DNA from: Pseudomonas lini
GTDB lineage: Bacteria; Pseudomonadota; Gammaproteobacteria; Pseudomonadales; Pseudomonadaceae
Assembly: GCF_001042905.1 (NCBI RefSeq)
Contig: NZ_JYLB01000011.1
Span: 1 to 64,000 of the forward strand
Direction: 5' to 3'
Length of the DNA stretch: 64,000 nucleotides
This document shows, in pieces, positions 9,132-16,828 of the stretch; the first letter of the stretch is position 1; every line of letters starts with the position of its first letter. A program made the position numbers and the translations under genes. The notes beneath the pieces were generated by a model. It was not told where the DNA came from, searched no databases, and saw nothing but the letters and a program-made list of their open reading frames with translations.

Positions 9132-9347
9132 ATGGAACGTACACTCAGTTCCGAACTGTTCTTCGAAGATACTGCTGCAAAAACCCAGGCTTCCATGCCT
9201 CTGCGCGTTATCGCCAACCTGATGCTGTGGCAGCGCCGCATCACCAGCCGCCATCAACTGGCTCGTCTGGATTCGCGTCTGCTGGCTGACGCCGGGATTA
9301 GCGAAGCACAACGCTACGAAGAGCTGAGCAAGCCGTTCTGGCGCTAA
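9132..9347 (+). CDS. DUF1127 small protein
   Basis: A 71-residue protein whose C-terminal half is the DUF1127 (YjiS-like) signature: a basic helix (LWQRRITSRHQLARLDSRLL), then DAGIS and the terminal KPFWR. Such short arginine-rich proteins are common in proteobacteria, and some bind RNA or affect phosphate and carbon metabolism; no function can be assigned here. The ATG at 9132 is preferred because GGAAGGAT lies just upstream. A strong hairpin terminator follows. The gene downstream (9607-9811) is a frameshifted relative ending in the same DKPFWR-like tail. Confidence 0.85.
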   Translation: MERTLSSELFFEDTAAKTQASMPLRVIANLMLWQRRITSRHQLARLDSRLLADAGISEAQRYEELSKPFWR

Positions 9348-9405
9348 GTTAGCGTCGCTGGCTCTGATCCTCCGGATCCACCGCCAGCACCCCGAATTGA
9401 ACAAA

Positions 9406-9439
9406 CAAAACCCGTCGTGGGAAACCACGACGGGTTTTG
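9406..9439 (+). terminator. Intrinsic terminator after DUF1127 gene
   Basis: CAAAACCCGTCGTGG (9406-9420) and its perfect complement (9425-9439) enclose a stable GAAA tetraloop; the descending arm ends in TTTTG. The 15-bp perfect stem can act in both directions. Confidence 0.92.
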
Positions 9440-9488
9440 TCGTTTTGGAGCTTTCATTTGGGCCTTACAGAAGAGATAACCGCTAACA

Positions 9489-9525
9489 GGTACAGTTTAT
9501 AATTTATACAAAATGAACCAGTACA
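9489..9525 (+). promoter_or_regulatory. Promoter/operator-like region upstream of the broken DUF1127 gene
   Basis: GGTACAGT (9489-9496) and ACCAGTACA (9517-9525) repeat the motif pair seen upstream of the intact DUF1127 gene (8971-9000), here 28 rather than 21 bases apart. A consensus TATAAT (9498-9503) lies between them, so a factor bound at both sites would cover the -10 region. This is inferred from motif repetition only. Confidence 0.45.
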
Positions 9526-9606
9526 ATTTCATCAGAGTGTGTCTGTGCCCACAGGCGAAAGGGGGTCACCATTGAATCCCGACACGTTGGCAAAAGGACC
9601 GCGCCC

Positions 9607-9811
9607 ATGAATAACTTACTAAATGTTTCCATCGTCACACCGCAAGCGAAGCCCCGCTTGGCCAGGCTTCGAGGATTACTGAGAGCGTTTGCCGCTGGAA
9701 AGGGCTCGCACCCGACGGTTACTGGGCCAACTCAATGATCAACAGCTCTCGGATCTGGGCATCAGCCATGCCGAGCGCCTCAATGAAGTGGACAAACCGT
9801 TCTGGCGCTAA
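9607..9811 (+). pseudogene. Frameshifted DUF1127 gene
   Basis: The ATG at 9607 opens a frame (starting MNNLLNVSIV) that stops at 9736-9738 after 43 codons. In the +1 frame, from about 9680 to the TAA at 9809-9811, a perfect DUF1127 C-terminus is encoded (RTRRLLGQLND, LGISHAERLNEVDKPFWR). No single frame contains both halves, and a third frame briefly reads RWKGLA as expected in intact relatives. One or two small indels near 9680-9710 therefore seem to have broken a second DUF1127 copy. A sequencing error is the main alternative. The upstream motifs match those of the intact gene at 9132. Confidence 0.75.
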
Positions 9812-9948
9812 CTTTCCCCATTAACAGACGGGGACTGTTCTAACCGAGGTGCACAGGCCTAATATCCAGCTAGAACGTGGCGAACGCTTTACGACAGGCG
9901 TCTGATCCTGAGCCACCTCTAAATCGGTCTATCCAAAGGAGCTACCCC

Positions 9949-10266
9949 ATGTCCCGTCTACGTCTGCTCAGCGCTGCCGCCCTGCTTGCCGTTGCTGCCA
10001 ATTCCCACGCCACCAGTTTTATCGTGACCACCGATTCCATTGTTGGTGGACTGAAGGCGTCCTCTGACGCAACGTCGGATGTCTCGTCTTCCTTTCGCGA
10101 CGACAAAATCGTCCGTGCTGCTCGTGACGATGCCGCCAGCTTCGTCGCCAGCGAAGGCGCTATTCGTGGTGTGAAACTGGAAAGCGCTCTCGACCATATC
10201 CGCCAACAGACTCCACAACTGAATGCGACCGACGCACAGCTGGCCCAGGCCATCCTGACAATCTAA
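9949..10266 (+). CDS. DUF2388 periplasmic protein, copy 1
   Basis: A 105-residue protein with an N-terminal signal peptide (hydrophobic residues 5-18, cleavage after SHA). The mature part matches the DUF2388 pattern shared by the next two genes: DDAASFVASEG, RG, LESAL, P, ATDAQLAQAIL. The ATG at 9949 is chosen because AAAGGAGC lies upstream; the longer frame to 9877 lacks a ribosome site. No enzyme motif or cysteine is seen in the mature part. It is first of three tandem paralogues ahead of a large exported protein. Function unknown. Confidence 0.85.
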   Translation: MSRLRLLSAAALLAVAANSHATSFIVTTDSIVGGLKASSDATSDVSSSFRDDKIVRAARDDAASFVASEGAIRGVKLESALDHIRQQTPQLNATDAQLAQAILTI

Positions 10267-10282
10267 GCGACAGCTCTGACGC

Positions 10283-10303
10283 GGGACACGCCCGTCGTGT
10301 CCC
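10283..10303 (+). terminator. Short hairpin between DUF2388 copies 1 and 2
   Basis: GGGACACG (10283-10290) pairs perfectly with CGTGTCCC (10296-10303) across a five-base loop; only a short T-rich tail follows. It may attenuate transcription between the first and second DUF2388 genes rather than fully stop it. Confidence 0.45.
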
Positions 10304-10373
10304 AATGTTTCGGCGCTGGCTCTAGCCCGGGCATTGCGCTAGCCTTGGGACTCGCTTTCAGCTATCGAGTCTC

Positions 10374-10691
10374 ATGCGTTTTCTTTCCAATCTGTCGATC
10401 ACTGCGGTTTTTCTTGCGGCTTGCTGGTCGGGTTCGGCCCACGCCTTCGATGCTTTCAACCTTTCTACGCAAGGCACCGTGGCCAGTGGTTATGCCTCCA
10501 GCATGGTGACCTCCGCGCCCTTCGACCATAAACTGCTGATCGCCGCCCGGGATGACGCTGCCGCGTTCGTTGCCAGCGACGGTCAGCTGCGTGGATCGCA
10601 ACTGGAGTCCGCCTTGATTTACCTGCGTCGGACCCAGCCAAAACTTCATGCCAGCGACCTTGAACTGGCGCAGGCAATTCTCGTCCAATAG
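10374..10691 (+). CDS. DUF2388 periplasmic protein, copy 2
   Basis: A 105-residue exported protein (signal peptide ending near SAHA, residue 23). The mature sequence keeps the family core ARDDAAAFVASDGQLRG, LESAL, ASDLELAQAIL but is otherwise divergent from copies 1 and 3, so the duplication is not recent. It lies 28 bases ahead of copy 3 and probably shares its transcript. Function unknown. Confidence 0.85.
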   Translation: MRFLSNLSITAVFLAACWSGSAHAFDAFNLSTQGTVASGYASSMVTSAPFDHKLLIAARDDAAAFVASDGQLRGSQLESALIYLRRTQPKLHASDLELAQAILVQ

Positions 10692-10719
10692 TTATCCCTT
10701 GTTCCTCCGGAGTCGTTCC

Positions 10720-11040
10720 ATGCGTAGCCCTCTGATTGCTGCCACCCTTGGCCTGCTGTTGTTGGCCGACGTGGCCCAGGCGCACACCCTGGTAGCCACC
10801 AGTAACATCCTCATCAACGCCACCCAGCGCACACTTGATTTCACGTCCGATACCACCACGTCCATCCGTGATTCGAAGATTGTCCGTGAAGCCCAGGACG
10901 ATGCGGCCAGTTTCGTCGCCAGCGACGGTGAAATCCGCGGTGCGCACCTGGAAGCGGCCTTCGACACCTTGCGCACCCGCGTACCGGAAGCCCGCGACGC
11001 CAGTGATCAGGTTCTCGCCGAAGCCATCCTCGCACTGTGA
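10720..11040 (+). CDS. DUF2388 periplasmic protein, copy 3
   Basis: A 106-residue exported protein with signal peptide (cleavage near AQA, residue 20) and the family core QDDAASFVASDGEIRG, LEAAF, ASDQVLAEAIL. TCCGGAG lies upstream of the ATG at 10720. Its stop overlaps the GTG start of the next gene by four bases (GTGA), so the two are probably translationally coupled, suggesting a functional link between DUF2388 proteins and the HExxH/DUF4105 protein. Confidence 0.87.
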   Translation: MRSPLIAATLGLLLLADVAQAHTLVATSNILINATQRTLDFTSDTTTSIRDSKIVREAQDDAASFVASDGEIRGAHLEAAFDTLRTRVPEARDASDQVLAEAILAL

Positions 11041-12998
11041 AGTCGCTAGGCGCCTGGCTGTTGGCCGGGGTTGTATTGCTGCTCGGCAATACGGCTCAGG
11101 CCGGCCTGCAACTACGGCTCAAGACCGACGGTCTGAGCCCCGCGCAACAGCAGGCCAGTCAGGCACTGCTTGATGAAGCCATGCAGGCGTTACCGCCGCG
11201 CTTCATCGAGCAACTGGACCGGCGCATTGATGTCGGCTGGACCGACGACATGCCGAGCGATGCTTACGGTCAGGCGTCGCTGGTGTCCGAGCTGGACCTG
11301 AATCGCAATCTGCTCGCCAGCCTCACCAACGGCAGCGCCGCGACCCAAAAAACGTATCGTCCCCACGGTACCGTGCGCCGGGAAATGCTCGCCACGGTGT
11401 TGCACGAACTCACCCATATTTATGACCGTGCGCGCCTATGGCCAGCTGCCGAGCGCACACTGATCCAGCGTTGCATGCAACGTAACAGCAGCTCCGGGCT
11501 GATCGGTATCCCCGATCAATGCCGTGGTCAGACGGAGCGACGCTGGACCCTCAGCGATGACCCTCGTCTGCTAGATTTGGCCGGCTGGCCGCAATACGTC
11601 GGTCGACGCGGCGAGCGCGAACAGCACAACCGGCAGATTGCCCGCAGCCCGGACATCTACGAGACGAGCAGCCCGAAGGAGTTCGTCGCGGTCAACATGG
11701 AGTACTTCCTCCTCGACCCAAGCTATGCCTGCCGTCGCCCCGCGCTGTATCGCTACTACAAAGAACATTTCGGCTGGGCTCCTGCCGCAAAAGATACGTG
11801 CGGCAAGTCCTTCGCGTTCCTCAATGCGGGTAACGACTTCGCCAAGCAGCCCCTGGGCCAGGTCGATCCGGAGCGGGTTTACGCTGTTGACTATCTACTG
11901 GCAGAAGCCAACCAGAACTGGGTCAGCCGCTGGGGTCACAGCATGCTACGACTGGTGATCTGTGCACCGGGTCGGCCTCGCGGGCCGGATTGTCGACTGG
12001 ATCTGGATCAGCATCTGGTGTTGTCCTACCGCGCCTTCGTCGGTGACCTACAGCTATCGAGCTGGGATGGGCTGGTGGGTAAATACCCGTCGCGCCTGTT
12101 TGTCTTGCCGCTGGCCCAAGTGATCGACGAATACACCAAGACCGAACTGCGCAGCCTGGCCTCAGTGCCGCTGAACCTGTCGCAAAGCGAGATCGAAGAC
12201 GTGGTGGAACACGCCGCGGAAATGCACTGGAGTTACGACGGCAACTATTTTTTCCTGTCCAACAACTGCGCAGTAGAAGGCCTGAAATTACTGCGCAGCA
12301 GCACCAACAATGCGCAACTGGTCGGCCTCGACAGCATCATGCCCAACGGTTTGCTGGAAGTGCTCAAGGGCCGCGGACTGGCGGACACCAGCGTATTGGA
12401 TGATCCCCGTGAAGCACTGCGCCTGGGCTATCGCTTCGACTCCTTCCGCGAGCGTTATCAAGCGATGTTCGAAGTGCTGAAAAAGCATTTGCCGATCAAG
12501 CAGGACAAGGTCGAGGACTGGCTGTCCTTGAAAGCTGATGAGCGCCGCAAATGGATTGACCAGGCTGATTTGCGCACCAGCGCAGCGTTGCTGCTGCTGG
12601 AGCAGGCCAGTTTCCGTCAGCAGATGGTGCTGGCTCAGGACGAAGTGAAGCAACGCTATCTGGGCGCTCGGGAATTGAAGGATGGCGGCATGGATAAGGC
12701 CAATGCGACCTTGCAGGAGATTCTCGCTAACAGCGGCTTCCTCAGTCGGCCGGCCGAACTGCTCGGCACCGGTGGTTATGGTTTGCCACAACCAAACGAG
12801 TGGACCCGCCTGGAGTCGGAAAGCAGCCTGCGTCAAAAGCAGCTTCAAGCGCTGACCGGGGATCTCGACAAAGAGGTCAGAGCACTGCTCGAGCCGAGCC
12901 GTGCCGCCGAAATGGCCGCCAACGAAGCCAATCTGAAGCAGGTTGGCGAGCATCTGAGGAAGTTACACAAGGCTGCGGGTGGGTTGGAATTGCCCTGA
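11037..12998 (+). CDS. Large exported protein with HExxH motif and DUF4105 domain
   Basis: A 653-residue protein with a signal peptide (residues 1-22, ending AQA). The N-terminal half contains HELTH at 123-127, a zinc-metallopeptidase-like HExxH, and a later EFVAVNMEYFLLD segment that could give a third ligand. The middle (about 265-440) matches DUF4105: YAVDYLLAEANQNWVSRWGH, WGHSML at 299, NNCAVEGLKLL. DUF4105 is a papain-like fold family recently linked to lipoprotein N-acylation (Lnb) in Bacteroidetes, with the conserved His and Cys as candidate catalytic residues. The C-terminal 150 residues look coiled-coil. Start is GTG overlapping the preceding stop. Location is periplasmic or outer membrane. 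Biochemical role unknown. Confidence 0.8.
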   Translation: MKSLGAWLLAGVVLLLGNTAQAGLQLRLKTDGLSPAQQQASQALLDEAMQALPPRFIEQLDRRIDVGWTDDMPSDAYGQASLVSELDLNRNLLASLTNGSAATQKTYRPHGTVRREMLATVLHELTHIYDRARLWPAAERTLIQRCMQRNSSSGLIGIPDQCRGQTERRWTLSDDPRLLDLAGWPQYVGRRGEREQHNRQIARSPDIYETSSPKEFVAVNMEYFLLDPSYACRRPALYRYYKEHFGWAPAAKDTCGKSFAFLNAGNDFAKQPLGQVDPERVYAVDYLLAEANQNWVSRWGHSMLRLVICAPGRPRGPDCRLDLDQHLVLSYRAFVGDLQLSSWDGLVGKYPSRLFVLPLAQVIDEYTKTELRSLASVPLNLSQSEIEDVVEHAAEMHWSYDGNYFFLSNNCAVEGLKLLRSSTNNAQLVGLDSIMPNGLLEVLKGRGLADTSVLDDPREALRLGYRFDSFRERYQAMFEVLKKHLPIKQDKVEDWLSLKADERRKWIDQADLRTSAALLLLEQASFRQQMVLAQDEVKQRYLGARELKDGGMDKANATLQEILANSGFLSRPAELLGTGGYGLPQPNEWTRLESESSLRQKQLQALTGDLDKEVRALLEPSRAAEMAANEANLKQVGEHLRKLHKAAGGLELP

Positions 12999-13046
12999 AA
13001 GCATAAGATCGTCCGAACGCGGCCCGAACCTTTGGCGGCGCCTGGA

Positions 13047-13175
13047 TCACTTCCCTATGGAGCTGCGGCCGCCGCGATCGCGATCGGCGCGCTGATCGGC
13101 GCTAGCATGCAGCAACGGGGTCGCACTGAGCATCAGCACGCCCAGGCTGGCAATCAGACGTTTCGGCATTTTCAT
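13047..13175 (-). CDS. Small exported peptide, 42 residues, possibly truncated
   Basis: This 43-codon frame has GAGGAAAG upstream of its ATG and an obvious signal peptide (KMPKRLIASLGVLMLSA, cleavage near LHA, residue 23). A short charged tail follows, ADQRADRDRGGRSSIGK. It sits just past the trpA terminator on the same strand, so it needs its own promoter or read-through. The short mature part may be a genuine micropeptide or the remnant of a longer exported protein. I do not recognise a family with certainty. Confidence 0.5.
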   Translation of the reverse strand: MKMPKRLIASLGVLMLSATPLLHASADQRADRDRGGRSSIGK

Positions 13176-13201
13176 CAAGTCTTTCCTCACAGCCATACAG
13201 C

Positions 13202-13233
13202 AAAAAGGGCTTCAGAACGTAGTCCTGAAGCCC
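13202..13233 (-). terminator. Intrinsic terminator of the trpBA operon
   Basis: On the minus strand GGGCTTCAG and CTGAAGCCC (13225-13233 and 13207-13215) form a hairpin followed by a T-run (A-run at 13202-13206 on the plus strand), 62 bases downstream of the trpA stop. Confidence 0.88.
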
Positions 13234-13295
13234 TCGGTCTTGCTGTTTAGTCTGTGCCGCGAGGCTCTAATTCCTCTGGATCAGGAACTTTACCT

Positions 13296-14108
13296 TCAGC
13301 TGACCCGCGCTTTACGCACGCCGTTGGACAAGGCCGCGCACAGGCTGAGTACACCCTCCACAGCCTGATCCGGCGTCGAGGCATTGGCGATGTGATCGAT
13401 CAGCGCCGACCCCACCACCACACCGTCGGCCAGACGCGCGATGGACGCTGCTTGCTCCGGTGTACGGATACCGAAACCGATGCTGATCGGCAGATCGGTA
13501 TGGCGACGCAGACGGGTGACGGCTTCTTCGACATGTTCCAGAGTCGCCGCGCCCGCACCGGTCACACCCGCCACCGACACGTAGTAAACAAAGCCGGAAC
13601 TGCCGTTCAATACAGTCGGCAAGCGCACGTCATCAGTCGTCGGAGTGGTCAGACGAATGAAGTCCAGGCCCGCCGCCTGTGCCGGGTCGCACAGCTCGCC
13701 GTTATGCTCGGGCGGCATGTCGACCACGATCAAGCCATCGACACCGGCCTCTTTGGCTTCAGCGATGAAACGCGGCACGCCGTACATGTGAATCGGGTTG
13801 AAATAACCCATCAGCACCAGCGGAGTCTCGTTATTGCCTTCGCGGAACTCGCGAACCATTTGCAGGGTTTTCGCCAGGTTCTGTTTGGCGCCCAAGGCAC
13901 GAATGTTGGCCAGTTGAATCGCCGGGCCATCGGCCATTGGATCGGTGAAGGGCATGCCCAACTCGATCACGTCGGCACCCGCTCCCGGCAAGCCTTTGAG
14001 GATCGCCAGAGACGTGTCGTAGCTCGGGTCGCCGGCGGTCACGAAGGTCACCAGGGCGGCGCGGTTCTGTTCCTTGAGTTCGGCAAAACGCGTTTGCAGG
14101 CGGCTCAT
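13296..14108 (-). CDS. trpA: Tryptophan synthase alpha chain
   Basis: This 270-residue TIM-barrel subunit cleaves indole-3-glycerol phosphate to indole and glyceraldehyde 3-phosphate; indole channels to the beta chain. The catalytic Glu49 (DVIELGMPF) and Asp60 (DPMADGPAIQ) are both at their classical positions when translation starts at 14108. The start codon overlaps the trpB stop by one base (TGATG), so the two are coupled. The longer upstream frame lies inside trpB and is not real. It ends the trpBA operon before a strong terminator. Confidence 0.97.
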   Translation of the reverse strand: MSRLQTRFAELKEQNRAALVTFVTAGDPSYDTSLAILKGLPGAGADVIELGMPFTDPMADGPAIQLANIRALGAKQNLAKTLQMVREFREGNNETPLVLMGYFNPIHMYGVPRFIAEAKEAGVDGLIVVDMPPEHNGELCDPAQAAGLDFIRLTTPTTDDVRLPTVLNGSSGFVYYVSVAGVTGAGAATLEHVEEAVTRLRRHTDLPISIGFGIRTPEQAASIARLADGVVVGSALIDHIANASTPDQAVEGVLSLCAALSNGVRKARVS

Positions 14109-15343
14109 CAGTGTTTCTCCTGCTTGGATTGCTCTTGTTGAGAGTGTTCCATGTGGTGCATCACGGTCTGCATGTCTTTGTCGCCACGGCCGGACAGGTT
14201 GACCACCATCAGGTGATCTTTCGGCAGCGTCGGTGCGCGTTTGAACACTTCGGCCAGGGCATGGGCGCTTTCCAATGCAGGAATAATCCCTTCCAGACGG
14301 CAGCATTTGTGGAACGCGTCGAGGGCTTCATCGTCGGTCACCGAGGTGTACTGGACGCGGCCGATGTCATGCAACCAGGCGTGTTCCGGGCCGATGCCCG
14401 GATAGTCGAGGCCGGCGGAAATCGAATGAGCGTCGATGATCTGGCCGTCGTCGTCCTGCAGCAGGAAAGTACGGTTGCCGTGCAGAACACCCGGTACGCC
14501 GCCGTTCAGGCTGGCCGCGTGCTTGCCGGTTTCGATGCCATAACCGGCAGCTTCGACGCCGATGATCTCAACGCTCTTGTCATCGAGGAACGGGTGGAAC
14601 AGGCCCATGGCGTTGGAACCACCGCCAATGCACGCCACCAGGCTGTCGGGCAGACGGCCTTCCTGGGCTTGCAACTGCTCGCGGGTTTCCTTGCCGATCA
14701 CAGCCTGGAAGTCGCGAACCATGGCGGGATACGGGTGCGGGCCGGCCACGGTGCCGATCAGGTAGAAGGTACTGTCGACGTTGGTCACCCAGTCACGCAG
14801 GGCTTCGTTCATCGCATCTTTGAGGGTGCCGGTACCGGCGACCACCGGGATCACTTCGGCGCCCAGCAGCTTCATGCGAAACACGTTGGCTTGCTGACGT
14901 TCGATGTCGGTGGTGCCCATGTAGATCACGCAATCGAGGCCGAAACGCGCAGCCACGGTGGCGGTCGCCACGCCGTGCATGCCAGCGCCAGTCTCAGCGA
15001 TGATGCGCTTCTTGCCCATGCGCCGCGCCAGCAGGATCTGGCCGATGCAGTTGTTGATCTTGTGCGCGCCGGTGTGGTTCAGCTCTTCGCGCTTGAGGTA
15101 AATCTTCGCGCCGCCGCAGAACTCTGTCAGACGCTCGGCGAAATACAGTGGGCTTGGACGTCCGACGTAATCTCGCTGGAAGTAGGCCAATTCTTCTTTG
15201 AACGCCGGATCTTCCTTGGCCGCTTCGTATTCGCGGGCCAGATCGAGGATCAACGGCATCAGGGTTTCGGCGACGTAACGGCCACCGAACGCGCCGAACA
15301 GGCCGTTGGCGTCGGGGCCGTTGCGCAGATTAGTCTGGGTCAT
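14108..15343 (-). CDS. trpB: Tryptophan synthase beta chain
   Basis: This 411-residue PLP enzyme condenses indole with serine. The PLP lysine is Lys95 in HTGAHKINN, and the GGGSNAMG phosphate-binding loop lies further on. The ATG at 15343 is used because it begins the typical N-terminus (TQTNLRNGPDANGLFGAFGG, about 20 residues before the family core); the frame extends upstream without support. It is divergent from trpI across 112 bases, the Pseudomonas arrangement in which TrpI activates trpBA in response to indoleglycerol phosphate. Confidence 0.97.
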   Translation of the reverse strand: MTQTNLRNGPDANGLFGAFGGRYVAETLMPLILDLAREYEAAKEDPAFKEELAYFQRDYVGRPSPLYFAERLTEFCGGAKIYLKREELNHTGAHKINNCIGQILLARRMGKKRIIAETGAGMHGVATATVAARFGLDCVIYMGTTDIERQQANVFRMKLLGAEVIPVVAGTGTLKDAMNEALRDWVTNVDSTFYLIGTVAGPHPYPAMVRDFQAVIGKETREQLQAQEGRLPDSLVACIGGGSNAMGLFHPFLDDKSVEIIGVEAAGYGIETGKHAASLNGGVPGVLHGNRTFLLQDDDGQIIDAHSISAGLDYPGIGPEHAWLHDIGRVQYTSVTDDEALDAFHKCCRLEGIIPALESAHALAEVFKRAPTLPKDHLMVVNLSGRGDKDMQTVMHHMEHSQQEQSKQEKH

Positions 15344-15455
15344 GGGTCGCTCCAGTTGTATTCGAGAGGTGACGATGGGGTTCACTCTACCCCTGACATC
15401 TCGCACTGAAAACCGATAAGATCGCCACAATCTGTCAGGAAAACTCACATATCCC
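15344..15455. promoter_or_regulatory. trpB-trpI divergent control region
   Basis: This 112-base gap between divergent trpB and trpI corresponds to the segment where TrpI binds in P. aeruginosa and P. putida. I can see scattered short inverted repeats (for example GGGGTTCACTCTACCCC near 15375-15391) but cannot define the TrpI sites from one sequence. Confidence 0.4.
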
Positions 15456-16349
15456 ATGAGCCACGACCTTCCGCCGCTGAACGCCCTTCGCGCCTTCGAA
15501 GCCACTGCCCGCCTGAACAGCGTCAGTCAGGCCGCCGAACAGCTGCACGTCACTCATGGTGCGGTCAGCCGACAACTCAAGGTGCTGGAAGAACACCTCG
15601 GCGTGAGTCTGTTCATCAAGGATGGACGCGGCCTGAAACTCACAGATGCCGGTGTTCGTTTGCGCGATGTCAGCGGCGAAGCCTTCGAGCGATTGCGCAG
15701 CGTTTGCGCCGAACTGACCCAAAGCACCGCCGATGCGCCGTTCGTGCTGGGTTGCTCGGGCAGCCTGCTGGCGCGCTGGTTCATTCCGCGTTTGGGGCGG
15801 CTCAATGCAGACCTGCCGGATCTGCGTTTGCACCTGTCGGCTGGCGAAGGCGATCTCGATCCACGGCGGCCCGGCCTGGATGCTTTGTTGGTATTTGCCG
15901 AGCCGCCATGGCCGGCGGACATGCAGGTCTACGAATTGGCCAGCGAACGCATTGGCCCGGTCATGAGCCCACGATTCGTCGGCTACGAAAGGCTGCAGAA
16001 CGCACCGGCAAACGCACTGTTGACCGAACCCTTGCTGCACACCACCTCACGCCCGCAAGCCTGGCCGAGTTGGGCACAGCAAAGCGGCCTCGACTCCAAG
16101 GCGCTGAAGTACGGTCAGGGGTTCGAGCATTTGTATTATTTGCTGGAGGCGGCAGTGGCCGGGCTGGGTGTGGCCATCGCTCCTGAGCCGCTGGTGGCCG
16201 AGGACTTGAAAGCCGGCCGCCTGGTTGCGCCATGGGGTTTCTGTGAAACCCCGGCGCAACTGGCGTTATGGCTACCCAAGCGCGCCGCGGACGGGCGCGC
16301 TCGGCAATTGGCGCAGTGGCTTAAAAACGAACTGCGCCAAGCATCTTAA
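15456..16349 (+). CDS. trpI: LysR-type activator of trpBA
   Basis: A 297-residue LysR-family protein: the HTH occupies about residues 8-65 (LRAFEATARLNSVSQAAEQL, HVTHGAVSRQL), followed by the effector domain. Its position divergent from trpB identifies it as TrpI, which in pseudomonads activates trpBA when indoleglycerol phosphate is present. Its TAA stop shares the TTAA tetranucleotide with the stop of the convergent DUF883 gene. Confidence 0.92.
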   Translation: MSHDLPPLNALRAFEATARLNSVSQAAEQLHVTHGAVSRQLKVLEEHLGVSLFIKDGRGLKLTDAGVRLRDVSGEAFERLRSVCAELTQSTADAPFVLGCSGSLLARWFIPRLGRLNADLPDLRLHLSAGEGDLDPRRPGLDALLVFAEPPWPADMQVYELASERIGPVMSPRFVGYERLQNAPANALLTEPLLHTTSRPQAWPSWAQQSGLDSKALKYGQGFEHLYYLLEAAVAGLGVAIAPEPLVAEDLKAGRLVAPWGFCETPAQLALWLPKRAADGRARQLAQWLKNELRQAS

Positions 16350-16672
16350 TTACCGCGCTTGCACAGCAGATAGGCCGCGAGCAGGCCCAACGCACCAACG
16401 GCGACGCCGGCTGTAGTCCAAGGATGTTCCTGGGCGTAGTCACGCGTCGCGATCCCGGTTTCACGGGTTTTGACCTTGACCTCTTCATAGGCATCGGAGA
16501 GCAGATGACGCGAATGCTTCAGCGCGTTCTCGGCGTTGATTTTCAGCGTTTTAAGGGTTTTACGCGACTCGTCCGAGGCGTCGTCCTTCAGGCTTTCCAA
16601 CGATTTCAGCAGACTCTCGATCTCGGCTTCCATGCTTTGCAATGAGGCTTTGCGTAACGAGGTATTGGCCAT
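16346..16672 (-). CDS. DUF883 (ElaB/YqjD-type) membrane-anchored protein
   Basis: A 108-residue protein: a long amphipathic, coiled-coil-like region (residues 10-75, rich in Lys, Glu and Leu) followed by the DUF883 C-terminal signature, YAQEHPWTTAGVAVGALGLLAAYLL, one membrane helix and a short basic tail. E. coli relatives ElaB, YqjD and YgaM are RpoS-dependent inner-membrane proteins that bind ribosomes. The ATG at 16672 has GAGAG upstream and a better N-terminus than the longer frame to 16723. It is convergent with trpI, overlapping by four bases. Confidence 0.82.
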   Translation of the reverse strand: MANTSLRKASLQSMEAEIESLLKSLESLKDDASDESRKTLKTLKINAENALKHSRHLLSDAYEEVKVKTRETGIATRDYAQEHPWTTAGVAVGALGLLAAYLLCKRGN

Positions 16673-16828
16673 GGTGGCTCTCCTGCATTGTTGATGAGTG
16701 GCGTGTGTTGGTTGGGACTTCAAGGGTTCGGGAAAGTGCAGTAAATCTGAACTTCCCCCCGGATTAGTCGACAGAAGAAATAAGAAAAATCACTGCTAGG
16801 CTGTATTTCACACCCTTAGGAGAACGCC

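Noticed and set aside
13065..13110. Cluster of rare-cutter sites (GCGGCCGC, GCGATCGC, GCTAGC, GCATGC) resembling a cloning polylinker
   Set aside because: The stretch lies within the small exported peptide frame, flanked by normal Pseudomonas sequence; GC-rich genomes produce such palindromes by chance.
13032..13250. 72-codon plus-strand frame with an Ala/Ile-rich start
   Set aside because: No ribosome site, and it is antisense to the signal peptide gene and the trpA terminator.
14111..15409. 432-codon frame antisense to trpB
   Set aside because: trpB is unambiguous, with its PLP lysine and coupling to trpA; the antisense frame shows no domain.
16346..16349. TTAA shared by the stop codons of trpI and the DUF883 gene
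   Set aside because: Convergent genes sharing a palindromic stop tetranucleotide is a common economy and carries no specific implication.
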